The notes beneath the pieces were generated by a model. The model had not been told where the DNA came from. It ran no database searches and saw nothing but the letters and a program-made list of their open reading frames with translations. The position numbers were made by a program, and so were the translations under genes. A stretch of 54,797 nucleotides of DNA, from the NCBI GenBank assembly GCA_029262735.1, contig JAJCYY010000041.1, positions 1-54,797 of the forward strand, in the 5' to 3' direction. Shown in pieces: positions 34,291 through 42,914 of the stretch. Origin of the DNA: Chloroflexota bacterium. GTDB taxonomy: Bacteria > Chloroflexota > Dehalococcoidia > Lucifugimonadales > Lucifugimonadaceae. Each line of letters opens with the position of its first letter. Position 1 is the first letter of the stretch.

Positions 34291-34737
34291 TTACCCTTTT
34301 GCCTCGTTGATGTGTGCAGTCAGAAAGTCCAGCGCGTACAGGTAGCCGCGCCATCCGAACCCGGCGATCTGTCCAACCGCACGCGGTGCGATCACCGAGC
34401 GTCGCCGGAATCTCTCTCGTCCGTGGATATTTGATATGTGGACCTCGACAACCGGAAGCCCGGAATCGAGAAGGGCGTCGAGTATCGAGTATCCGACCTG
34501 CGTCAGCGCTCCACCGTTGATTATGACACCGTCAGCGCCTGGCGAGGATTCCTGAATGTGATCGACGATGCCGCCTTCGTGGTTCGACTGGAAGAACGAC
34601 GTTTCGACGCCAAGCTCGCTGCCCTTTTCGGAGACGGCCGCGTTGATCTCATCCAGCGTCATACTGCCGTAATGCCCGCTGTCCCGCTTGCCGAGGTTGT
34701 TCAGGTTCGGCCCGTTGATTATGAGGATCTTCGTCAT
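34291..34737 (-). CDS. aroQ: Type II 3-dehydroquinate dehydratase
   Basis: Dehydrates 3-dehydroquinate in the shikimate pathway. 148 residues with NGPNLNNLGKRDSGHYG (Arg18 and the mechanistic tyrosine Y23), FQSNHEGGIVDHIQ, EVHISNIHGRERFRRRSVIA and GFGWRGYLYALDFL. The active-site loop usually written NPGAYTHTS reads NGGALTQVGYS, with Tyr to Leu and His to Gln. The other catalytic residues are present, so activity is likely but possibly altered. It lies upstream of efp in the same operon. Confidence 0.9.
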   Translation of the reverse strand: MTKILIINGPNLNNLGKRDSGHYGSMTLDEINAAVSEKGSELGVETSFFQSNHEGGIVDHIQESSPGADGVIINGGALTQVGYSILDALLDSGLPVVEVHISNIHGRERFRRRSVIAPRAVGQIAGFGWRGYLYALDFLTAHINEAKG

Positions 34738-34856
34738 TTTGTTTCTCGTTCGGGACCGGTGAATCTGAAGGCTACCGACACGCTGTTGATCCTCTTTCCC
34801 AAGCGAGCGAGCGGGGTGCGTCGCGTTCGATCAGCCCATGGGCCAATCTACCGCAA

Positions 34857-35882
34857 CTAGCCTAACTGATCTTGCTCCCAGTCGTCTCCGAAGTCTTGAT
34901 CGAGGTCGTCAGGCAACGCCGTTTCCTGCGCTCCCCTGCGCCGTGATCTCGGATGTGCAGCTTCGTAGACCTTGCGGGCCTGTGCGGTTGAGACATGCGT
35001 GTAGATCTGCGTGGTTGAAGGACTGGCGTGACCCAGCAGTTCCTGAACGACTCGCAGGTCAGCACCGCCGTCCAGCAAGTGTGTGGCAAAGCTGTGACGC
35101 AACGTGTGCGTGTGGAACTCAGGGTCGAGACCGGCCTTTAGAGCGTGCCGCTTGACCGTTTGCTGGATTCCCCGGACAGACACCCGCGCACCATAGCGGT
35201 TCAGGAACAGCGCCTCTCCGCTGCGTTGGCCTGACCAAATCAACCTCACCTCGGACAGGTATCGCGCAAGCCATTCAACCGCTGACCGCCCGACCAGGGT
35301 AACTCTCGGTTTCGATCCCTTGCCGACGACGCGGACTTCACGAGTTTGCCGGTTCACATCCTTTACATCCAGAGACTGCGCCTCGCTTACCCGAAGTCCG
35401 GCACCATACAGGATCTCCAGCAGCGCCCTGTCTCTAATTCCAGCAGGACGGGTAATGTCAGGTGATGACAGGAGCTGATCGATCGTTTCCGCCGAAACGA
35501 CGACCGGAAGACGGCCTGGCAGCTTCGGCGCAGAGACCGAACCTGTCTGATTTCGCGTCACGACGCCACGGTCAACCAGGAAACTGTAGAACGAACGGAG
35601 CGCTGTGAGCTTCCTTGCCATGCTCGGCCGCTTGTAGCCGATCTCCAGTAACCATGCCAGGTAGCCTCGGAGGAACAGCCGGTCGGCACGGTCGAGGTCG
35701 GGCGCATTCTTCATGTCGAGATACTCGAAGAATGGCGTCAGGTCGTTCAGATAGTTGCGGACGGTCAGCGGAGCCAGCTGGCGGGCGGTGCGAATGTGCT
35801 GCTCGAACTCAACGACATGGTTCGCCCATGGCTTTCCACTGATTGAGTAGTTCAGACCCGGCAGGTGGGTGCGAGTGGTCAT
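34857..35882 (-). CDS. Tyrosine recombinase, XerC/XerD type
   Basis: Site-specific recombinase, 341 residues. The N-terminal core-binding domain (EFEQHIRTARQLAPLTVRNYLNDLTPFFEYL) is followed by the catalytic domain with R164 (GAGLRVSE), H259 and R262 (HTLRHSFATHLL), H285 (LGHASP) and nucleophile Y294 (TQIYTHVS). This is the chromosome-dimer-resolution type rather than a phage integrase, judged by its place between topA and aroQ. The last ~35 residues are an acidic tail. No dif site was recognised. Confidence 0.9.
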   Translation of the reverse strand: MTTRTHLPGLNYSISGKPWANHVVEFEQHIRTARQLAPLTVRNYLNDLTPFFEYLDMKNAPDLDRADRLFLRGYLAWLLEIGYKRPSMARKLTALRSFYSFLVDRGVVTRNQTGSVSAPKLPGRLPVVVSAETIDQLLSSPDITRPAGIRDRALLEILYGAGLRVSEAQSLDVKDVNRQTREVRVVGKGSKPRVTLVGRSAVEWLARYLSEVRLIWSGQRSGEALFLNRYGARVSVRGIQQTVKRHALKAGLDPEFHTHTLRHSFATHLLDGGADLRVVQELLGHASPSTTQIYTHVSTAQARKVYEAAHPRSRRRGAQETALPDDLDQDFGDDWEQDQLG

Positions 35883-35904
35883 TTCGCACCAACGAGACCG
35901 GTGT

Positions 35905-35993
35905 CATCCCGACCGAAGCAGAGGGATCTGACCGTTATCTGGCAGGAACCTGAGAGTTTCCGAATGCCATCCTGAGCTTGTCGAAGGGTCAAG
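35905..35993. repeat. REP-like dispersed repeat between xer and topA
   Basis: The 141-base gap holds two motifs: GTCATCCCGACCGAAGCAGA followed by GGGATCT (about 35905-35931), and CATCCTGAGCTTGTCGAAGG (35968-35987), ending in a region complementary to GTCATTCTGAAC (to ~36004). The CATCCTGAGC...GTCGAAGG pattern is a well-known intergenic repeat style in many bacterial genomes, and a shorter relative is at 48329. Confidence 0.55.
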
Positions 35994-36023
35994 TTCAGAA
36001 TGACTACTTTGTGGTCGATGCTA

Positions 36024-38153
36024 TTAAGAAGAGGCAGCTTTGCGGCGTTTGCGGAACGGCTTCTTGCCGTTCGAGCTCTTGTTGTCGTCGCCAGAATCAG
36101 CGTTGGCGTCCTTCTTCCGGCCGCGGCGTCCGCGTGAGTCGGCTTCGGCAGCAATACGCGCTGCTTCTTCTGGGTGCAACTTCCAGCACCTCGACATCGT
36201 GTCCGTGCGTTGTGCCTGCCATGCCTCAATTACATCGCCCTTGGCGTTCTCTCCCGGCTTGAGCGGGAACGCCACTCTGCATTCGGGAAAGTGTGAGCAG
36301 GAGAGGAATTTTCCGAAACGGCCCGTCCTGACAACCATATCCTCGCCGCCGTCACACCTCTCGTCCGACTTCTCTACGAGCTTCGCGCGATCGACTCTAG
36401 GCGCGTTCTTCATCGTCGTCTCCACGGTCTCAGAGAACGGCGTGTAGAAATCAGCCAGCATCGGCACCCACTGCAGGTCACCATCCGCTATAGCGTCGAG
36501 CTTCGACTCCATGTCGGCTGTGAAGCCCGGGTCCATGATTTTCGGGAAGTGCTCTTTAAGCAGGTCCGCAACGACGGTGCCGATGAGAGTGGGCTTGAAG
36601 CGGGAAGCGATGCGCTCCACGTACTGCCTTGCCTCGATTGTGCTGACAATGGTGGCGTACGTGCTAGGTCGGCCGATGCCCAGTTCTTCCAGGCTTCTGA
36701 TCAAGTTCGCCTCAGTGAAACGAGGTGGCGGCTGGGTGAACTTCTGGTCCGAGTTCACCTTCTCTCGCGAAGGTGTGTCGCCCTCGTGCATGTCCGGCAA
36801 CTCTCGGGACTCCTCAGAGTCATCATCCTCGTCTTTTTCCTCGATGTAGAGCGTGCGGAATCCGGGGAACTTGATGATCGAGCCGCTGGCGCGGACCGTG
36901 TGGTTATTGCCGGAAGTGTTGACGCCTTCGATATCGACCGTCGTCTGGTCAACGATGGCGTCCGACATCTGGCTCGCAACCAGACGCTTCCAGATCAGCT
37001 CATAGAGCCGCAGCTGGTCCTGCTCCAGGTACTGAGCAACGCGTTCAGGGGTGTTGGCCACAGATGTCGGCCTGACAGCTTCATGGGCTTCCTGCGCGTT
37101 CCGGCTTTTCGTCTTGTAGGTCCGAGGCTTGTCAGCGTAGTCGGCACCGTACGTCGACTTGATGAAATCGTTTGCCTCAGATAAAGCTGCCGCGGACAGG
37201 TTGGTGGAGTCGGTACGCATGTATGTGATCAGGCCGACCGGCTCTCCATCGCCAATCTGGATACCTTCATATAACTGCTGGGCCAGACGCATCGTGCGCT
37301 GTGCGCCGTAGCGGAGCGTGCGGGCTGACTGCTGTTGCAACGTGCTTGTGGTGAACGGAGCGCGCGGGCGCTGTTTGACTTCCCGGCGAGTGACCTTCTT
37401 GACGATGAAGTCCGAACTCTCCAGGTCTTTGACGATGGCAGCTGCCTGCTTGCCGTCACCGACCTTGGGGCGGCCCGTCTCGTCGTGAAGCTGGTACAGG
37501 TTGGCCCGGAACTTCGCGGCCTTATTACCTTCCGACTTGAGGTCGACCGTAATGACCCAGTATTCCTCGGGTTTAAACGCCTCGATCTCACCCTCGCGAT
37601 CCACGATCAACCGGAGGGCGACCGATTGCACACGACCTGCCGACAGGCCCCGCCTGACCTTGCTCCACAGGACCGGGCTGAGCTGGTAGCCAACTATCCT
37701 GTCCAGGATCCGGCGAGCCTGCTGCGCATTCACCAGCTGCATGTCGATCTCGCGCGGATGGCTGAACGCGTCGTCGATAGCATCCCGCGTGATCTCGTGG
37801 AACACCACCCGCTTCAGGCTGTCGTCCTTTTTAAGATCAGCCGCCTCAACCAGGTGCCAGGAGATTGCTTCGCCCTCGCGGTCAGGGTCGGTCGCGAGGT
37901 AGACGGATTCGGCGCTGCGCGCTGCCTTTTTGATCTCGGCGATCACCGTTGCCCGGCCGCGCACCTGTACGTAGGTTGGCTCGAAATCTGATTTGAAGTC
38001 AACTCCGATATCCTTCGCAGGCAGATCGCGGACGTGTCCCATTGAAGCCTTGACTACATAGTCGTCACCCAGGAACCGGCCGACTGTACGGGCCTTTGCG
38101 GGCGACTCGACTATTACGAGGCTCTTTTTTGATTTCTTTGCGGTCTTCGGCAA
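36024..38153 (-). CDS. topA: DNA topoisomerase I
   Basis: Type IA enzyme that relaxes negative supercoils. 709 residues: Toprim domain (LVIVESPAKARTVGRFLG, ATDPDREGEAISWHL), then QLVNAQQARRILDRIVGYQLSP, the active-site tyrosine Y311 in GLITYMRTDSTNLS, and LGIGRPSTYA. The single C-terminal finger reads CDGGEDMVVRTGRFGKFLSC, so one usual cysteine is Gly. The tail is Lys/Arg-rich. The start is a TTG (38153) with GGAG ten bases upstream, 22 bases after dprA. The following gap carries repeats. Confidence 0.96.
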   Translation of the reverse strand: MPKTAKKSKKSLVIVESPAKARTVGRFLGDDYVVKASMGHVRDLPAKDIGVDFKSDFEPTYVQVRGRATVIAEIKKAARSAESVYLATDPDREGEAISWHLVEAADLKKDDSLKRVVFHEITRDAIDDAFSHPREIDMQLVNAQQARRILDRIVGYQLSPVLWSKVRRGLSAGRVQSVALRLIVDREGEIEAFKPEEYWVITVDLKSEGNKAAKFRANLYQLHDETGRPKVGDGKQAAAIVKDLESSDFIVKKVTRREVKQRPRAPFTTSTLQQQSARTLRYGAQRTMRLAQQLYEGIQIGDGEPVGLITYMRTDSTNLSAAALSEANDFIKSTYGADYADKPRTYKTKSRNAQEAHEAVRPTSVANTPERVAQYLEQDQLRLYELIWKRLVASQMSDAIVDQTTVDIEGVNTSGNNHTVRASGSIIKFPGFRTLYIEEKDEDDDSEESRELPDMHEGDTPSREKVNSDQKFTQPPPRFTEANLIRSLEELGIGRPSTYATIVSTIEARQYVERIASRFKPTLIGTVVADLLKEHFPKIMDPGFTADMESKLDAIADGDLQWVPMLADFYTPFSETVETTMKNAPRVDRAKLVEKSDERCDGGEDMVVRTGRFGKFLSCSHFPECRVAFPLKPGENAKGDVIEAWQAQRTDTMSRCWKLHPEEAARIAAEADSRGRRGRKKDANADSGDDNKSSNGKKPFRKRRKAASS

Positions 38154-38175
38154 CTAGTTACATCTCCCGACTTGT

Positions 38176-39363
38176 TTACAAACCTGGACTTGAAACCGAC
38201 GGCGTTTTTGAAATGAACGTCATCGGCCCGACTTCATCAACCAGTCCCTTCAGGCTGAGAATCGACAGCGCTGAGGTGACATCTGCTATTCGAATACCCA
38301 GGTCACGAGCGATCTCGTCAACGTGGCATGGCGCTCCAGCCGATGCGAGAAACTCATAGACACGGTACTCACTGTCTGTTCCATTATTCGTGTGCGCGAG
38401 GCTGTCAACCCCCAATTCGCCCTGTGTGGACTCGTTATTCACGCCCGCGGATTCTTGTACAAGGGGCTGAATGTGCATCTCTTCGAGCACATCAAGGTGA
38501 CTTGTGGTGAGTTTGGCGCCCTGTTGAATGAGCCAGTTTGGCCCCTCGCTATTCACCGATAAGGCGCTGCCAGGCACCGCGAACACTTCCCGGTCTTGCT
38601 CAAGCGCCCACTTCACCGTGAGCATCGCACCGGACTTGCGTGTCGCCTCAACCACAATCACGCCGCGAGTCAGCCCGCTGATTACCCGGTTCCTGCGCGG
38701 AAAGTGCTCAGGCTTCGGCCTGACGCCAACCGGGTATTCGGAGACAACTGCGCCGTCTTTAGCGACGATCTCCTGCGCCATCTGCTCATGCTCGCTTGGG
38801 TAGGTGCTGTCCAAACCGCCACCAACTACGGCGACGGTGCGACCACCTGCTTCAAGAGTAGCCCGATGGGCTGTGCCGTCAATACCGCGGGCAAGACCGG
38901 AGAACACCGCTACATCTGATTCGACGAGACCGGTGGCAATTCGCTTTGCCATTTCACGACCGTAAGCAGTGCAGCGGCGTGAACCGACAACGGCCACCGC
39001 GGCGGGCTCGGTCTCCGCGAGTCGGCCTCTGTAGTAGAGAACAGGCGGTGGGTCGTACGTCTCCGCAAGGCTCTTTGGATACGCTGGGGAATCCAGCCTG
39101 ACCGCGCTAATTCCGAGCCGTTCGAGCGTCTCCATCTCGCGGTCCGGGTCTGACTTCGATCGCAATCCTTCCAGCGAACGCGCATTTTCCTGTCCGATAC
39201 CTGCCGAAACCAGTCCCGAAAATGGCGCGGACCACGCTGCGTCCATAGAGCCGAAGTGCCGGAGGAGCTGCCTGAACCGGGCCGGACCGATGCCGTAGAC
39301 GCGGTGTATCGCAACCCAGTACTTGAGTTCAGGATCGGTCGACGATGTTTCAGCGCGAAGCAT
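38176..39363 (-). CDS. dprA: DNA processing protein DprA (Smf)
   Basis: Binds incoming single-stranded DNA and loads RecA during transformation; widespread even in bacteria not known to be competent. From the ATG at 39363 it has 395 residues: an N-terminal SAM-like helical region (WVAIHRVYGIGPARFRQLLRHFG), the Rossmann-like core (AVVGSRRCTAYGREMAKRI, FSGLARGIDGTAHRATLEAGG, FPRRNRVISGL, EATRKSGAMLT), and a winged-helix end. A frame open to 39438 would add 25 residues with no ribosome site. It heads the operon with topA, just downstream of tRNA-Ser genes. Confidence 0.9.
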   Translation of the reverse strand: MLRAETSSTDPELKYWVAIHRVYGIGPARFRQLLRHFGSMDAAWSAPFSGLVSAGIGQENARSLEGLRSKSDPDREMETLERLGISAVRLDSPAYPKSLAETYDPPPVLYYRGRLAETEPAAVAVVGSRRCTAYGREMAKRIATGLVESDVAVFSGLARGIDGTAHRATLEAGGRTVAVVGGGLDSTYPSEHEQMAQEIVAKDGAVVSEYPVGVRPKPEHFPRRNRVISGLTRGVIVVEATRKSGAMLTVKWALEQDREVFAVPGSALSVNSEGPNWLIQQGAKLTTSHLDVLEEMHIQPLVQESAGVNNESTQGELGVDSLAHTNNGTDSEYRVYEFLASAGAPCHVDEIARDLGIRIADVTSALSILSLKGLVDEVGPMTFISKTPSVSSPGL

Positions 39364-39521
39364 CTTCTGACTGGATTGGTTCAAACGGGGTGTCCGGGAG
39401 TGTGGTGCGGTCTTGCGATAACTGGCATCTGGTAACACTGGCCGCGGCGCGCAAGCATAACGGATGAATGCCGCGGGAGTGTGAAGGCCGGTAGACGAGT
39501 TGTTGTTGAATAGGAATTAAC

Positions 39522-39609
39522 TGGCGGAGAGGACAGGATTCGAACCTGCGGTGGGTTGCCCCACATACGCTTTCCAGGCGTACCCATTAAGCCACTCTGG
39601 CACCTCTCC
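39522..39609 (-). tRNA. tRNA-Ser(GGA)
   Basis: Minus-strand cloverleaf of 88 bases including encoded CCA: acceptor GGAGAGG/CCTCTCC with discriminator G, anticodon loop CTGGAAA (anticodon GGA), a long variable arm typical of serine tRNA, and GGTTCGAATCC in the T arm. It reads UCC/UCU codons. Confidence 0.95.
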
Positions 39610-39715
39610 GCGTTTTTTCTTCGCGATCTGGCCCGCTAGGCCTGACTTCGAAAGTCTCAGCTGCGATGCAACCGGGCCGGTTGCCCGATCTCGCGGCAAC
39701 CTTTTGGTTCGGCCG

Positions 39716-39806
39716 TGGCGGAGAGGGCGGGATTCGAACCCGCGATGCCGCAGAACGACATACCGGTTTTCGAGACCGGCGCTTTCAACCACTCAGCCAC
39801 CTCTCC
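39716..39806 (-). tRNA. tRNA-Ser(CGA)
   Basis: Minus-strand cloverleaf of 91 bases including encoded CCA, with the same GGAGAGG/CCTCTCC acceptor and discriminator G, anticodon loop CTCGAAA (anticodon CGA), a long variable arm and GGTTCGAATCC. It reads UCG. It is 106 bases upstream of the GGA tRNA and probably cotranscribed with it. Confidence 0.95.
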
Positions 39807-39972
39807 GGGCGCGTCGCACCCGGATTCTTTAATTTCCGGGTCACCGTCTGCACACTATGGGCACTCCGGGCATGCTCGCACGATGGGCAGAATTGGAATT
39901 ATAGCAACGAGGTCGCTGTCTGAACCCACGTCTCTTTACGGGATAACACACACTCATGAGACCCGTGAAAGC

Positions 39973-40002
39973 TTGACACCGGGAATTCGACGTAAATACG
40001 AT
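39973..40002 (+). promoter_or_regulatory. Strong promoter upstream of glmU
   Basis: Consensus TTGACA (39973-39978), 18-base spacer, TACGAT (39997-40002). The transcript would start near 40009, giving a ~150-base leader before the glmU ATG, containing the hairpin at 40060-40104. Confidence 0.6.
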
Positions 40003-40059
40003 TGTCCTGTAGATAAAGACTGAGCACTGAGAATTAGTACGAACTTCATAGATGGCCAT

Positions 40060-40106
40060 GAGCCGCTGCCCGCGCAGTATGACTGCACGCGGGGGCGGCT
40101 CTTTCT
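40060..40106 (+). terminator. Terminator-like hairpin in the glmU leader
   Basis: GAGCCGC (40060-40066) pairs with GCGGCTC (40095-40101), and CCCGCGCAG with CTGCACGCGGG inside, around a short TATGA loop with one or two bulges, then CTTTCTGTT. Nothing on the plus strand lies upstream to be terminated, which suggests an attenuator or a short RNA. Confidence 0.55.
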
Positions 40107-40160
40107 GTTCACGGCGATGCGTCAGCAGATCAACACTCAGCAAGGATTCCCAGCACCTTT

Positions 40161-41582
40161 ATGAGCGCGTGGACAGGTGTGATCCTTGCAGCGGGGCAGG
40201 GCACGAGAATGCGGTCGAGCCTGCCAAAGGCGCTGCACACAGTGTGCGGCAAGTCCTTGCTCGGCCACGTTGCAGAAGTTATGCGGTCCGCCGGGGCCGT
40301 ACAGATCGTGGCCGTCGTGAGTCCATCGGTCGCGAAGATGCCGGAGCTTGCAGAAGCCGTTGGCGCCGATACGATCACGGCCGTCCAGGCAGAACCGCTT
40401 GGCACCGCGCACGCTCTGGAGTGTGCCAGGAAAGCCGTCGGATCAGCCGACACGATCGTGGTTGGAGCCGGGGACATGGCGCTTGTACGGCACGAGTCGA
40501 TATCGAACCTCGTGCAAGAACAGCAGAAGTCTGGCGCCCTGCTCTCGGTGCTCACCGCTACCGTTTCCGATCCATCCGGTTTCGGTCGAGTCGTCCGGGA
40601 TGAAAACGGATCTGTCACCGCCGTGGTAGAGGAAGCCGAGGCAGATCCCGGGCAAAAGCTGATCTGTGAAATGAACACCGGCTGGTTCTGCCTCGACGCC
40701 GCATGGACGTGGGAAGCTCTTGAACAGGTCAGGGTCTCCGTGGTCGGAGAGCGATATCTGCCAGACCTCATAGCCACCGCTGCTTCCGCATCGACTGGCA
40801 GTCGCGCTTCCAGCACATCGGTTAGCGACGCGTCCGAGGCCCTGGGTGTGAACAATCGCGTCCAGCTGGCGGAGGTCGAAGGCGTGATGCGCGACCGGAT
40901 CAGGCGTCACCACATGCTGGCTGGAGTAACAATCCGAGACCCGCAAACAACATACATTGACGCCGATGTCGAAATTGGGGAGGATTCCGAGCTGTTGCCC
41001 GGAAACCATATCTACTCAGGTGCAGTGATCGGATCGAACTGTGTCATTGGCCCGAACTCGGTTCTCAAAGACTGCAGCATTGGCGATGACGCCCGGATCA
41101 TCTCCTCGTACATAGAAGGCGCAGAGATCGGCTCAGGCATATCCGTCGGTCCGTTCAGCCGGGTACGTGCTGGTACGAAGATCGAATCCGGTGCGTACAT
41201 CGGGAACTTCGCTGAGATCAAGAACAGCAGGATTGGCTCCGGCACGCACGTCGGGCACTTCAGCTACACAGGCGACGCGGAACTCGGCAGAGACGTGAAC
41301 ATCGGCGCAGGAACGATCACGGCTAACTTCGACGGTAAAGATAAGCATCGCACTGTCATTGGAGACCGTGTGAAGATAGGGTCCGACACGATCATCGTCG
41401 CCCCGGCGAATATCGGTGATGACGCCAGCACAGGAGCCGGCTCGGTTGTGAACCGGGATGTCGCCGCCGGGCAGATGGTTGTAGGCTCTCCGGCCAGATC
41501 GGTGAGGCCGCGGCCGCCAAGCCACGAGGTAGAAAAACCTGCCGATAACAAGAAAGAGGGTGACGGGCAAAAAGATGAATGA
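40161..41582 (+). CDS. glmU: GlmU, bifunctional UDP-GlcNAc synthesis enzyme
   Basis: Acetylates glucosamine-1-phosphate and joins the product to UTP, making UDP-GlcNAc for the cell wall. The 473 residues have an N-terminal uridylyltransferase (VILAAGQGTRMRSSLPKALH, PLGTAHAL, GAGDMALV, GFGRVVRDENG) and a C-terminal left-handed beta-helix of hexapeptide repeats with the acetyltransferase block HVGHFSYTGDAELG and NIGAGTITANFDG. The final ~30 residues are charged. The ribosome site before the ATG is weak. A hairpin leader lies upstream. Its stop overlaps the small ORF at 41575. Confidence 0.94.
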   Translation: MSAWTGVILAAGQGTRMRSSLPKALHTVCGKSLLGHVAEVMRSAGAVQIVAVVSPSVAKMPELAEAVGADTITAVQAEPLGTAHALECARKAVGSADTIVVGAGDMALVRHESISNLVQEQQKSGALLSVLTATVSDPSGFGRVVRDENGSVTAVVEEAEADPGQKLICEMNTGWFCLDAAWTWEALEQVRVSVVGERYLPDLIATAASASTGSRASSTSVSDASEALGVNNRVQLAEVEGVMRDRIRRHHMLAGVTIRDPQTTYIDADVEIGEDSELLPGNHIYSGAVIGSNCVIGPNSVLKDCSIGDDARIISSYIEGAEIGSGISVGPFSRVRAGTKIESGAYIGNFAEIKNSRIGSGTHVGHFSYTGDAELGRDVNIGAGTITANFDGKDKHRTVIGDRVKIGSDTIIVAPANIGDDASTGAGSVVNRDVAAGQMVVGSPARSVRPRPPSHEVEKPADNKKEGDGQKDE

Positions 41583-41655
41583 AGAAGAACCGAACGATAT
41601 GCAGGCCGGCAACCGCTCGGCCGACGCGCTGAACGGAAAACGAGGCGCGTACTAA
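41575..41655 (+). CDS. Small 26-codon ORF between glmU and the CorC-like gene
   Basis: ATG at 41575 overlaps the last eight bases of glmU and the TAA ends two bases before the next gene's ATG (41658). The 26-residue product starts MNEEEPNDMQAGNRS and has no hydrophobic segment or known motif. A purine-rich GGGTGACGGG lies upstream. Its exact fit suggests translational coupling from glmU to the CorC-like gene, but it may be non-functional. Confidence 0.3.
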   Translation: MNEEEPNDMQAGNRSADALNGKRGAY

Positions 41656-41657
41656 AG

Positions 41658-42914
41658 ATGGACATCTGGTTACCGTGGGTGGTCGTGGTCATTTCCGCCA
41701 CCCTCCACGTCCTGTCAACGCTCGTGCTGATCGCGTTCCCATCGCGGAACATCACCTTCTCACTGCCGACGACCGAATCTATGAACGGCAATGGAGATTA
41801 CGAGCAAATTCGGCAGCTCGATAACCGCGCCCGAGTCCTTTTCATTGGTTTGCAGGCAGCCTCGCTCGTAGCCGGAGCACTGGCAATTGCCGAACTATTT
41901 GGGCCTGAAACCGGAAGTGGGGCCGCACTCGCTATCAGCGGCGTGATTGCGTTCTCTGCCCGCTTCGCAATCCATGGCGCATCCTCGTTTATCGGTCATC
42001 GATACCGAGACGAGACTCGGCGGTTCATGTCGCCGTTCGTGTGGGCAGTCTTTCGTCTGACGACATTTCCCGGAACAGGCTGGCTGACGACGAAGATCAC
42101 CGGTCGGACTCCTGGCGATGTGGTTGCGGGGCAGGAGGCGAGCGAGGCTCTTCAGGAGAGTCTTGACCTGCTTGAGGTGCAGCACATCCCTGCCGGACAG
42201 TCTGAACTGCAGATGATTCGTGGCATTCTCCGAATGGACACCGTGAAGGTGCGTGAGATCATGCGCCCGCGTCCGGACATGGTGGTGGCCCCTGTGGACG
42301 CAGCGCCAGATGAGATCATGACGCAGATGACCGTGGGTGGGCATAGCAAGATCCCGGTCTACTCTGAGAGCCCTGACACGATCGTCGGTGTTGTGTATGC
42401 ACGCGATCTGCTTGCCGCCAAGGCAAATGATGAAGACGAATTCGAACTGGTCCGCAAGCTGGCGCGGCCTGCTATTCATGTACCGGAATCACAGAACCTT
42501 GAGCGCTTGCTGCGAGAGTTTCAGGAGCACCGCACCAGCATTGCGATAGTGGTGGACGAATATGGCGGCATCGCAGGTCTCGTAACTGTGACCGACCTGA
42601 TCGAGGAGATCGTCGGTGAACTTGTCGATGAGTTCGATATTGAGGGTCCAGAGGTCCGAGAGGTAAACGCCAACGAGATCATCGCCGACGCGGCGACCTC
42701 AATTGAGACGCTTAACCGGAAGATGGGCACCGGAATACAGGCTGATGGCTTCGACACGATTGGCGGCCTGGTGCTCAAAGAGCTTGGCCGCCTTCCGGTT
42801 AACGGGGACAAGGTAACGACGTTCGGCCTCACGATTACCGTGCAGTCGACGGTTGGCCGCAGGATCAGGCGGGTACGCGTTGAGCGCAGCCTGGTGCCAG
42901 GAAGAAACGGCTAA
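41658..42914 (+). CDS. CBS-domain membrane protein, CorC/HlyC (CNNM-like)
   Basis: 418 residues. N-terminal hydrophobic segments (about 5-30, 60-80, 88-105) form the membrane part, shorter than a classic four-helix DUF21 domain. A pair of CBS domains follows (MRPRPDMVVAPVDAAPDEIM, SKIPVYSESPDTIVGVVYARDLL, then TSIAIVVDEYGGIAGLVTVTDLIEEIVGEL), and a C-terminal CorC_HlyC domain (GIQADGFDTIGGLVLKELGRLP). The family is linked to magnesium/cobalt efflux; the ligand here is not evident. It is coupled to glmU through the small ORF. Confidence 0.9.
   Translation: MDIWLPWVVVVISATLHVLSTLVLIAFPSRNITFSLPTTESMNGNGDYEQIRQLDNRARVLFIGLQAASLVAGALAIAELFGPETGSGAALAISGVIAFSARFAIHGASSFIGHRYRDETRRFMSPFVWAVFRLTTFPGTGWLTTKITGRTPGDVVAGQEASEALQESLDLLEVQHIPAGQSELQMIRGILRMDTVKVREIMRPRPDMVVAPVDAAPDEIMTQMTVGGHSKIPVYSESPDTIVGVVYARDLLAAKANDEDEFELVRKLARPAIHVPESQNLERLLREFQEHRTSIAIVVDEYGGIAGLVTVTDLIEEIVGELVDEFDIEGPEVREVNANEIIADAATSIETLNRKMGTGIQADGFDTIGGLVLKELGRLPVNGDKVTTFGLTITVQSTVGRRIRRVRVERSLVPGRNG

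Noticed and set aside
34857..35882. Tyrosine recombinase as a mobile-element integrase
   Set aside because: It lies within a housekeeping operon with no att sites or cargo nearby; the XerC/D type fits better.
39517..39923. ORFs across the tRNA-Ser pair on both strands
   Set aside because: They translate tRNA genes; the cloverleaves explain the sequence.
40060..40160. glmS-type ribozyme in the glmU leader
   Set aside because: No glmS core is recognisable, and the class is associated with glmS rather than glmU.
40052..40603. Plus-strand ORF of 183 codons overlapping glmU
   Set aside because: It overlaps the start of glmU in another frame and is Arg/Gly-rich, as expected for a shadow frame in GC-rich DNA.
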